Of a stretch of DNA of 13,305 bases, positions 6,798 through 12,838 are shown piece after piece; the first letter of the stretch is position 1, and each line of letters opens with the position of its first letter. Under the pieces are notes generated by a model. It was given only the letters and a program-made list of their open reading frames with translations, had not been told where the DNA came from and did no database searches. The DNA is from Candidatus Omnitrophota bacterium (GTDB lineage Bacteria > Omnitrophota > Gorgyraeia > Duberdicusellales > 4484-171): contig JALOCC010000052.1 in the NCBI GenBank assembly GCA_023227945.1, positions 1-13,305 on the forward strand, given 5' to 3'. Both the position numbers and the translations under genes were made by a program.

Positions 6798-7568
6798 CTA
6801 CATTGAATAAAATCTTTTCCAGTTTGACTCGAAACTTTCCGTATTTTCTATAACCCTGAAGGCTTTTCTCAAGGCTTCATCAAGATTACTACCCGAACGA
6901 AGAGAGCTAAGAAACTCGGAAAAATTATTCCTGCCAAACCTTTCTTTTAAAAAATATACCATACTAAAAGCTTGCGCGTAAAAAAGCGAAGTATCGCTTC
7001 CAGCAGCGATTGAATACATGTTGTTAATATCCTTGAATTTTATATATTTATTTTCTTCTATCAGTTTCTTTGTCAAAGAAACAAACATCTGGCATTGCAG
7101 GGTGTCTTTATATTCTGCATAAGTTGCCATACCCTCATCTAACCAAAGAGGCATCCGGTTATAACCGATATATTCCCGAAAAATTATATGAGTTAATTCA
7201 TGCATCAATATAGACGCGAAATCTTTTTGCAAGGGATAAGTGTATATTATTCGATTACGATAATCAACACAGGCACTTGACCATGAAGGACAGGAAAAAT
7301 CCTTCAAGTATTCTTGCTTATCTTTTGCGATAAATATCTTTGTCCTGTCATCCCACGACCATAATTTTTCTCTGATGAGGCCGAATTCCTGAGTAATTTT
7401 ACGGTAAAAATATTCCGCATCGTCCTTTATCTTATAAACATACTCTTTGGCTTCCGGAGCATAATTAATTATGAAATGCTCCGAACGCAGCTCTTTAGAT
7501 TTTTGCGCATAGGCCAAAGACGAAAAAACAGTAAAAACAAAAACCAGTATTATTGCTCTAATGGTCAT
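6798..7568 (-). CDS. Exported gluzincin-type metallopeptidase (peptidase MA-like), copy 1, between ftsW and murG
   Basis: Predicted secreted zinc protease of unknown substrate. I place the start at the ATG at 7568, which forms an ATGA overlap with the ftsW stop and has GGAG at 7579-7576 with a 7-base spacer; a TTG two codons upstream (7574) is possible but poorer. With this start the protein has 256 residues. Residues 1-21 are a signal peptide (AYA|Q), HELTH is at 123-127, and WLDEG at 142-146 supplies the likely third zinc ligand, Glu145. Cys93 and Cys100 (CPSWSSACVDY) match the pair in the paralogue at 5009-5794. The two proteins align end to end without large gaps, and also share the SKEL(R/Y)S(E/D)HFII block after the signal peptide and TQEF near 59-63. 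The catalytic set looks intact in both. No known dcw protein fits this description. Confidence 0.88.
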   Translation of the reverse strand: MTIRAIILVFVFTVFSSLAYAQKSKELRSEHFIINYAPEAKEYVYKIKDDAEYFYRKITQEFGLIREKLWSWDDRTKIFIAKDKQEYLKDFSCPSWSSACVDYRNRIIYTYPLQKDFASILMHELTHIIFREYIGYNRMPLWLDEGMATYAEYKDTLQCQMFVSLTKKLIEENKYIKFKDINNMYSIAAGSDTSLFYAQAFSMVYFLKERFGRNNFSEFLSSLRSGSNLDEALRKAFRVIENTESFESNWKRFYSM

Positions 7569-8719
7569 GCCCAATCTCCGCTAATAGTTTCAGGCCCTGG
7601 GCTTGTTTTTATTGTCCGTAGCTGCTGGGGCCTGGAAGCATTAAAAAATAACGCAAGAAGAATATAATGCACTATAAGGTTGCTGCCACCGTAGCTTATA
7701 AACGGAAGCGGCAATCCTTTTGTCGGAAACAAGCCGCAGCTAACACCTATGTTTATGATTATTTCCAGGAAGAATATCAGAAGTATCCCGAATAACAGCC
7801 CTTTTCTGAATTCATCTTCGTTTGCTTTTGCGATATTATACATTTTATGAAACAGCACAAAAAATATTATGAGTATAAATACTGAACCTACCATGCCAAA
7901 CTCTTCGGCAATAATTGAAAAAATAAAATCAGTGTGTGCCGCGGGAAGAAAAAATAATTTCTGCCTGCTTTCGCCGAAACCCACCCCGAATAATCCGCCC
8001 TGGCCATAGGCTATCTGTGATTGTATAAGCTGAAACCCGCTGTCACGAGGGTCAGCAAAAGGATTAAGGTAGCCGGTTATTCTTCTAAAACGGTAAGGAT
8101 AGAGGGTTATCAGAAGCGTTACAGCTATAAGGCCGACCAAAACTATCAGTCCAAGATGTTTTTTCTTCGTGCGGTAAAGAAAAAGCATACAAAGCGTCCA
8201 TAATACCCAAAACACAGCTGTTCCTAAATCTGGCTGCACGACCACAATAAGACACATAAACCCTAAAACTATCCATAGAGGTATTAAGGTAGAAAAATTC
8301 TTAATATTATTTTTTCTCTTTATAATATAATCTATACAATATATCGAAAAGAATACCTTCAAAAATTCCGATGGCTGCAGGTTAAATCCGAAAAAGTGAA
8401 ACCAACGCTTAGCACCACCTGCCTTTTTGCCTATAACAAGCAATGCCACCAATACAATAAGCGTTAAAAATAAAAATTCCTTGGCATGTTTACGCAAGAA
8501 CTCCAAATCCACCAAAAGCGTCAGAAAAAAACACGCAAGCCCGATTGCGAAAAAAATGAATTGTTTTTTAAAAAAATAGGCGGCGTCCTGCGTAGTCCGA
8601 TAAGCATAGATGCTCGATGACTCGTAGACCATTAAAGTACCGAAAAGAGTTAGAATCAGCACGGTAATAAAAATAAACCTGCGTTGTTTGCGGATATTAT
8701 CGTTAAGAATACTATTCAC
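7565..8719 (-). CDS. ftsW: Septal peptidoglycan glycosyltransferase FtsW (SEDS family)
   Basis: FtsW polymerises lipid II glycan chains at the septum together with a class B PBP. The 384-residue, highly hydrophobic protein has about ten membrane segments and the SEDS motifs: LQPSEFLK (114-121), VQPDLGTA (161-168), NPFADPRDSGFQLIQSQIA (219-237), the catalytic Asp264 in AAHTDFIFSIIAEEFG (260-275) and LPLPFISYGGSNL (336-348). It cannot be excluded from RodA by motifs alone, but its place between murD and murG is that of FtsW. The start is GTG at 8719 with GGAG at 8729-8726 and a 6-base spacer. An ATG at 8723 lies in another frame and stops after three codons. The ftsW stop overlaps the following peptidase ATG by 4 bp. 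The C-terminal tail from about residue 361 is polar and cytoplasmic. Confidence 0.96.
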   Translation of the reverse strand: MNSILNDNIRKQRRFIFITVLILTLFGTLMVYESSSIYAYRTTQDAAYFFKKQFIFFAIGLACFFLTLLVDLEFLRKHAKEFLFLTLIVLVALLVIGKKAGGAKRWFHFFGFNLQPSEFLKVFFSIYCIDYIIKRKNNIKNFSTLIPLWIVLGFMCLIVVVQPDLGTAVFWVLWTLCMLFLYRTKKKHLGLIVLVGLIAVTLLITLYPYRFRRITGYLNPFADPRDSGFQLIQSQIAYGQGGLFGVGFGESRQKLFFLPAAHTDFIFSIIAEEFGMVGSVFILIIFFVLFHKMYNIAKANEDEFRKGLLFGILLIFFLEIIINIGVSCGLFPTKGLPLPFISYGGSNLIVHYILLALFFNASRPQQLRTIKTSPGPETISGDWA

Positions 8720-8725
8720 TCATTT

Positions 8726-8729
8726 CTCC
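8726..8729 (-). promoter_or_regulatory. Shine-Dalgarno GGAG deciding the ftsW GTG start
   Basis: GGAG (8729-8726) is six bases before the GTG at 8719. The nearer ATG at 8723-8721 reads only ATG AGT GAA TAG, so it cannot start ftsW. The site therefore supports GTG as the true start. Confidence 0.7.
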
Positions 8730-8735
8730 GTTTTT

Positions 8736-8749
8736 AGATAGCACTATCT
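8736..8749. repeat. Short palindrome upstream of ftsW
   Basis: agatag-ca-ctatct is a 6-bp inverted repeat in the murD-ftsW spacer, 7 bp upstream of the ftsW Shine-Dalgarno. It is short enough to be chance. It could be a weak hairpin or an operator-like site; nothing in the sequence chooses between these. Confidence 0.35.
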
Positions 8750-8755
8750 GCCATT

Positions 8756-8786
8756 CCTTCGACTCAGCCTTCGGTCTCGCTCAGGA
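8756..8786. repeat. Intergenic palindromic repeat of the CCTTCGACT...CGCTCAGGA type
   Basis: The stretch begins ccttcgactc, has a second ccttcgg core, and ends tcgctcagga. From memory, short elements of the form ccttcgact...gctcagga are common interspersed repeats in many bacterial genomes; I could not compare copies here. It sits in the 91-bp murD-ftsW spacer (8720-8810) and is more GC-rich than the flanking genes. The following bases to 8810 (ggtcgctgccgtctg) look like a continuation of the same material right up to the murD stop codon. Confidence 0.5.
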
Positions 8787-8810
8787 CTCCCTTTGGTCGC
8801 TGCCGTCTGT

Positions 8811-10055
8811 TTACAGGCTTTTTACAACTTCTATAAACTTTCTGCCTCTTTCCATATAATTCTTAAACATATCAAAGCTGGAACACATCGGCGAAAAGAG
8901 CACTGTATCTTTGGGGCTGGATTCCTTAAAAGAAGCATAAACCACATCATCAAGTGAAGGAAAAATTTGCGTCTTAATATGCCCGGCCAAAGCTTTTTCT
9001 ATTTTGGGGGCAGCTTGCCCGAACAAATTCACTTTTTTGACCTTGCTTATATGCGGTATTATGCTCTTATAATCAACCCCCTTATCCTTTCCTCCGGCAA
9101 TAAGAATAATGTCTCCCTTTATATTATTAAAAGCCCAGATAGTTGAAGACGGATTTGTAGATTTTGAATCATTGACGAAGGATACACCATTTATTACCCT
9201 AACAATCTGCAAGCGATGAGGAATACCTTTAAAATTATTGAAAACATGCAAACAATCGGCTTTTCCTAAACCAAAAATTGTAGCTATACGATAAATGCAG
9301 GAAAAATTTTGATTTTCGAATTCAGAAGAAAAATAAATTATTTTTGATTTCAGATTCTTTTCTATATCCGAAAGCATCTCTATATTTTTATTCAAAACGG
9401 CAAAATCGTTTTGCTGCTGATTCTTAAAAATATTCATCTTTGCACGGAAATAATCACCAAATGTCGGATACCGGTCCAGATGATTTGGCTCAATATTTAA
9501 AAGCGCAGAAACAAACGGCTTAAATTCCAGGATTGTCTCAAGTTGAAACGAACTGATTTCCAAAACTATCAAATCACCTTTTTTGGTGTCTAATATAAAT
9601 GATGAAACCGGTATGCCGATATTTCCGCCTAAAAATACTCTTTTTTTGTTCTCACGCAGCACTCTATAGGTAAGAAATGTGGTTGTGGTTTTACCATTTG
9701 TTCCGGTAATAGCCACAAATTTGGCTTTTGTCAGCCAATAAGCAAACTCAACTTCACCCACATAAGGGATATTTAAACTGTTTGCAATTTTAACAATCGG
9801 TGAGCTTAAAGGGTCAACCCCTGGGCTAAGTATTATGAGCTGGCAGCCTTTTAAGAAATTTTCGCTATGCCCGCCGAATTCAAAAGAAACACCGTTACCC
9901 GTCAATTTATCAATCAAGGAAGGATAAAAACACTTTCGTTCCTTTAGCTCAGTAAGTCTTACCTCCTTTTTCAAGGTAGACAGCAAATTGCACAAAGAAA
10001 AACCGCTTTTACCCCAGCCAACAACACATACCCTTTTTATATTATCGATATTCAT
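8811..10055 (-). CDS. murD: UDP-N-acetylmuramoyl-L-alanine--D-glutamate ligase
   Basis: MurD adds D-Glu to UDP-MurNAc-L-Ala. The 414 residues carry VCVVGWGKSGFS (9-20), SPGVDP (77-82), P-loop GTNGKTTT (118-125), EISSFQLE (166-173), NHLDRY (191-196), the lysine normally carbamylated in FRAKMNIF (203-210), PHRLQ (279-283), NDSKSTNP (295-302), GGKDKG (321-326) and SPMCSSFDMFKNYMERG (388-404). The NHLDRY and NDSKSTNP motifs are specific to MurD. The protein is shorter than the usual roughly 440 residues. The missing part is in the central domain near 243-256, where the ATP-binding HNxxN stretch should lie and only NQNFS remains. The ATG at 10055 has AGAG directly against it and no well-spaced ribosome site. 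It follows mraY by 48 bp, a spacer with only a weak aggtt/aacct inverted match. Confidence 0.96.
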   Translation of the reverse strand: MNIDNIKRVCVVGWGKSGFSLCNLLSTLKKEVRLTELKERKCFYPSLIDKLTGNGVSFEFGGHSENFLKGCQLIILSPGVDPLSSPIVKIANSLNIPYVGEVEFAYWLTKAKFVAITGTNGKTTTTFLTYRVLRENKKRVFLGGNIGIPVSSFILDTKKGDLIVLEISSFQLETILEFKPFVSALLNIEPNHLDRYPTFGDYFRAKMNIFKNQQQNDFAVLNKNIEMLSDIEKNLKSKIIYFSSEFENQNFSCIYRIATIFGLGKADCLHVFNNFKGIPHRLQIVRVINGVSFVNDSKSTNPSSTIWAFNNIKGDIILIAGGKDKGVDYKSIIPHISKVKKVNLFGQAAPKIEKALAGHIKTQIFPSLDDVVYASFKESSPKDTVLFSPMCSSFDMFKNYMERGRKFIEVVKSL

Positions 10056-10103
10056 CTCTGTAAATTCATTTTAGGTTATTGAAGGCACGACAACCTTTAT
10101 TTC

Positions 10104-11186
10104 TTACCTAAGCTTTAAGGTAAGCATTGAAGCAACCGCGCAGATTATTGAAACAATCCAGAGCCTTATAATTATTTTTGGCTCTTTCCATCCCATAAGC
10201 TGAAGATGATGATGTAATGGCGCTGCTTTAAATATTTTCTTGCCGCGCAGCCTTACCGAAAAAATTTGAAGTATTACGCTGAGTGCCTCTGCTACAAATA
10301 AACCGCCGCTAATTATAAGCAGGAATTCCTTTTTTATAAAAAGAGCTATTGCCCCCAGGATTCCGCCTAGAGCAAGCGCTCCAACATCACCCATAAAAAC
10401 TTCTGCGGGGTAAGAATTAAACCATAAAAATGCCAAGCCGGCACCAACAAGCGAAAAACAAACTATACTAAGCTCTCCTGCCCCAGATATAAAAGGTATA
10501 AAAAGATAATGGGCAAATTTTATATGGCCGGTAAGATAGCTTAAGAAGGCGAAAAGAATGGAATTTATTATTATTGCGCCTATCGCAAGGCCGTCCAGGC
10601 CATCAGTAAAATTAACAGCGTTTGAGGTTGCAATCACAATCAAGGCCGCCCAAAATATATAGAAATACCCTAGATCTATGACTGCCCGTTTTAAAAAAGG
10701 AACATCCAAAACTGTTGATAGATTTTTCGTAAGGACTACGAAAGCTCCCAAAATCATTCCAACCGCTATCTGTAAGATAAGTTTTTTGCTTCTTGAAAAG
10801 CCTTTACCGGTTTTTGTTTTCTGTAAATCATCAAACAGGCCTACCGCGCCTAAGGCAAGCATTACAAATACGGTAAACCATACAAAATAATTATCCCACC
10901 GCGCCCAAAGTAAAGTCGAAATAAGTATGGAAAAAATTATAAGTATTCCTCCCATGGTAGGCGTGCCTTTTTTCCCGGCATAGAGAGATTCTAAATGTAC
11001 GTGTCCATACATATCTATTTTTTCGATAATCTGCAAACGCTTAAGGCGCTTAAGCGTATATTTCCAGAAAAGCATAACCACGAGAAAAGAAGTAATGAAA
11101 GCACACCCCCCACGAAATGTTATATATTTTGTTACATTAAGCGCAGAAAAATATTTGGATAACGGATAAAGAATATGGTAAAGCAT
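10104..11186 (-). CDS. mraY: Phospho-N-acetylmuramoyl-pentapeptide transferase MraY
   Basis: MraY transfers phospho-MurNAc-pentapeptide to undecaprenyl phosphate, making lipid I at the membrane. The 360-residue polytopic protein is full length, with about ten membrane helices. Signatures visible are KKGTPTMGG (72-80), the Mg-binding pair FDD (118-120) followed by KTKTGKGFSRSKK (123-135), NAVNFTDGLDGLA (189-201), FMGDVGALALGG (264-275) with Asp267, and the HHH motif APLHHHLQLMGW (322-333). All expected catalytic aspartates and histidines are present. The ATG at 11186 has a good Shine-Dalgarno, AAGGAG at 11196-11191 with a 4-base spacer. A perfect 13-bp hairpin overlaps the first two bases of this site, so ribosome access may be affected. 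Upstream neighbour murF is 88 bp away across palindromic DNA. Confidence 0.98.
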   Translation of the reverse strand: MLYHILYPLSKYFSALNVTKYITFRGGCAFITSFLVVMLFWKYTLKRLKRLQIIEKIDMYGHVHLESLYAGKKGTPTMGGILIIFSILISTLLWARWDNYFVWFTVFVMLALGAVGLFDDLQKTKTGKGFSRSKKLILQIAVGMILGAFVVLTKNLSTVLDVPFLKRAVIDLGYFYIFWAALIVIATSNAVNFTDGLDGLAIGAIIINSILFAFLSYLTGHIKFAHYLFIPFISGAGELSIVCFSLVGAGLAFLWFNSYPAEVFMGDVGALALGGILGAIALFIKKEFLLIISGGLFVAEALSVILQIFSVRLRGKKIFKAAPLHHHLQLMGWKEPKIIIRLWIVSIICAVASMLTLKLR

Positions 11187-11190
11187 GAAG

Positions 11191-11196
11191 CTCCTT
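11191..11196 (-). promoter_or_regulatory. Ribosome binding site of mraY (AAGGAG), abutting a hairpin
   Basis: AAGGAG precedes the mraY ATG with a 4-base spacer. Its two A residues are the last bases of the 13-bp stem at 11195-11223, so the GGAG core is exposed immediately beside the stem. This is the clearest Shine-Dalgarno in the window. Confidence 0.75.
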
Positions 11197-11223
11197 AATT
11201 CTCCGCCTATGGCGGAGAATTAA
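11195..11223. repeat. Perfect 13-bp hairpin next to the mraY ribosome site
   Basis: ttaattctccgcc and ggcggagaattaa are exact reverse complements around a 3-base loop (tat, 11208-11210). On the transcript strand no U-run follows the stem; the next bases are GGAGCTTC and the mraY start. It is therefore more likely a repeat or a translation-level structure than a terminator. Confidence 0.88.
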
Positions 11224-11300
11224 CCCCGCCTGAGTCACGGTAAATTTCCTTGTCCGTTCCGCGGACAGGGAAATTTACCGTGCATCTAGCGAAGGCGGGG
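11224..11300. repeat. Nested inverted repeat overlapping the murF 3' end
   Basis: Outer arms ccccgcct (11224-11231) and aggcgggg (11293-11300) enclose an inner hairpin whose 21-bp arms, 11236-11256 and 11262-11282, pair with one mismatch around the loop ttccg. The inner arms contain cacggtaaatttcc and its complement. The murF stop codon (11277-11275) lies inside the inner arm, so the last codons of murF, PPSLDAR, are supplied by the repeat. The element directly joins the 13-bp hairpin at 11195-11223, and the two together fill the murF-mraY spacer. No terminator-type U-run is present. Confidence 0.88.
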
Positions 11301-12711
11301 TAGTTATAGATGCTGACTCCCGTAAATATTTATGGGAATCCCTTTCCATGGATAACCTTTCGATTATCTTTTCCAATTGCATTCCACGCGAACCTTTAAG
11401 AAAAATCAACGAACCTTTTTTTATTCTTTCGTTAATAAAATCCGAAATAGCCGCATGCGACGAAAAGTGATATGCATTTTTATAACCTATTTTACCCAAG
11501 GCTTCCTTAAGATGAAAACACTGCTCACCATACGTTAAAACACAATCAAAACCGGCATTTTTAAGCGGTTGTGCCAGGCGTTTGTGATAGTATGCACTTT
11601 TCTCGCCCAACTCAAGCATATCAGCAACTACGGCAATTTTTTTAAAAGAGAATTTTTTTACCAGCTTTAATGCTTCGCAAAAAGCATAAGGATTTGAATT
11701 GTATGCATCGTTTAGGAAAAGGAAACCATTTTTTTCCTGCATCTGCATTCTTTGCGAAGGAAAATCGTAAAAACCACAAAGCTTATTTACAAGTTTATCA
11801 AGCGGTATTTTTAAAAGACTGGCGCCCAATAAAGCCGCCAAAGCGTTATAAATAAAACCCTCAAATCCGCTCTGTAAGGTAAATTCTAATTTATCCTGTA
11901 TAATAAATCTAGACTGCTCTGTATTGCTTTTTAGGAAACGCGCGTAAAGATGACAATTGCTCCCTTTTCCAAACCAATAAACATTCTTGCTTGAATTAAA
12001 CTTACTTAAACAAGCGTCATCCTTATTAAGCACAATTTTCATTTTAGGGTTAACCGCAATCATGGAAATTTTTTCCTCAAATATACCCTTAAGGTTTTTT
12101 AGCCCCGCGAGATGTACCGGCTTTATAAAAGTAATTATTCCTATATCTGGGCGGACGGCTTTGCTTAACTCTTTTATTTCTCCCGGATTATTTGTACCTA
12201 ATTCCAAAATTAAAACTTTTTCATCCTGCAAAGAAAACAAAGTTTTTGCAACCCCAAGTATGTTGTTTTCGGTTTTGTAGTTTTTCAAAACGCTGAAATC
12301 CTCCCTTAATAAGAAGGCAAGCATTTCTTTCGCGGTAGTCTTGCCGACTGAGCCGGTTATGGCATAGACTGTGGGATTTTTTTTCTCCCGTATAAAGCGG
12401 CAAATATCTTTCAAAGACTCATATGTATCATCCACAACATAAAAAGGCACTTGGCAATTGAAAACTTTATCCTTTTGCGAAATAACACAAGAAGCTCCGT
12501 TTTTAACAGCTTCTTTTATGAATTCATGGCCATCACAGTGTTTTCCCTTAACGGCTATGAAAGCCTGGCCTTTCTTAATCGAACGCGAATCCATAGAAAA
12601 AGCTGATATGGGCGTAAAATTATAGAGATTATAAATTTTAACCGGGTTTAATAGCTTTTCCAGTTTTTTAAAATCTGATATCAACATGCCTTTGTTACAC
12701 AGGTTTAGCAT
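11275..12711 (-). CDS. murF: UDP-N-acetylmuramoyl-tripeptide--D-alanyl-D-alanine ligase
   Basis: MurF adds D-Ala-D-Ala, completing the UDP-MurNAc-pentapeptide. The 478 residues contain MDSRSIKKGQAFIAVKG (40-56), P-loop TGSVGKTTAKE (119-129), the MurF-typical ELGTNNPGEI (170-179), NDAYNSNP (334-341), VVADMLELGE (361-370) and LKGSRGMQLE (438-447). The NDAYNSNP and DMLELG motifs separate it from MurC, D and E. Two starts are possible: the ATG at 12711 used here, without a visible Shine-Dalgarno, or the ATG at 12687 (residue 9), which gives an N-terminus MLISDFKKL closer to the family but has AAAGG very near it. The C-terminal tail after about residue 453 looks extra, and its last seven residues, PPSLDAR, come from a palindromic repeat. 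Spacers of 127 bp upstream and 88 bp downstream are repeat-rich. Confidence 0.96.
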   Translation of the reverse strand: MLNLCNKGMLISDFKKLEKLLNPVKIYNLYNFTPISAFSMDSRSIKKGQAFIAVKGKHCDGHEFIKEAVKNGASCVISQKDKVFNCQVPFYVVDDTYESLKDICRFIREKKNPTVYAITGSVGKTTAKEMLAFLLREDFSVLKNYKTENNILGVAKTLFSLQDEKVLILELGTNNPGEIKELSKAVRPDIGIITFIKPVHLAGLKNLKGIFEEKISMIAVNPKMKIVLNKDDACLSKFNSSKNVYWFGKGSNCHLYARFLKSNTEQSRFIIQDKLEFTLQSGFEGFIYNALAALLGASLLKIPLDKLVNKLCGFYDFPSQRMQMQEKNGFLFLNDAYNSNPYAFCEALKLVKKFSFKKIAVVADMLELGEKSAYYHKRLAQPLKNAGFDCVLTYGEQCFHLKEALGKIGYKNAYHFSSHAAISDFINERIKKGSLIFLKGSRGMQLEKIIERLSMERDSHKYLRESASITTPPSLDAR

Positions 12712-12720
12712 ATCGTTATT

Positions 12721-12838
12721 CGTCTATCGGTTGCCTGCCCGCCTTCGGCGGGCGAGCTCGTTTCGTCTATCGTCGAACGTCTTACATAAAACGCAACCGA
12801 TACAAGCAGCGCAACCGCAACCGCTTGACGCATAGCTT
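12721..12838. repeat. Repeat-rich murE-murF spacer
   Basis: The 127-bp gap 12712-12838 holds several overlapping short repeats. tatcggttgc (12725-12734) is exactly inverted as gcaaccgata (12793-12802). cgtctatcg occurs directly at 12721 and 12764. gcaaccg occurs at 12793, 12811 and 12817. I see no gene, promoter or terminator I can defend. The shared cgcaacc string also appears in the 9-bp repeat before ddl, which may mean a common repeat type, but seven bases is weak evidence. Confidence 0.7.
12737..12753. repeat. GC-rich hairpin in the murE-murF spacer
   Basis: gcccgcc and ggcgggc pair perfectly over 7 bp around the loop ttc, inside the larger tatcggttgc inverted repeat. It resembles short extragenic palindromes rather than a terminator, since no T-run follows on either strand. 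Confidence 0.8.

Noticed and set aside
5009..7568. The two extra genes as peptidoglycan amidases or endopeptidases
   Set aside because: The HExxH...E pattern with WLDEG is that of gluzincin proteases; no LysM, NlpC/P60, M23 or amidase signature is visible, so cleavage of peptidoglycan itself is not supported.
10056..10103. Regulatory hairpin in the mraY-murD spacer
   Set aside because: Only a 5-bp aggtt/aacct match with a long loop, too weak to separate from chance.
11195..11282. Strong hairpins as an intrinsic terminator between murF and mraY
   Set aside because: Neither stem is followed by a U-run on the transcript strand, and mraY with a good ribosome site follows at once.
11987..12280. 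97-codon plus-strand open frame opposite murF
   Set aside because: It is antisense to the conserved MurF central domain and its translation shows no family pattern.
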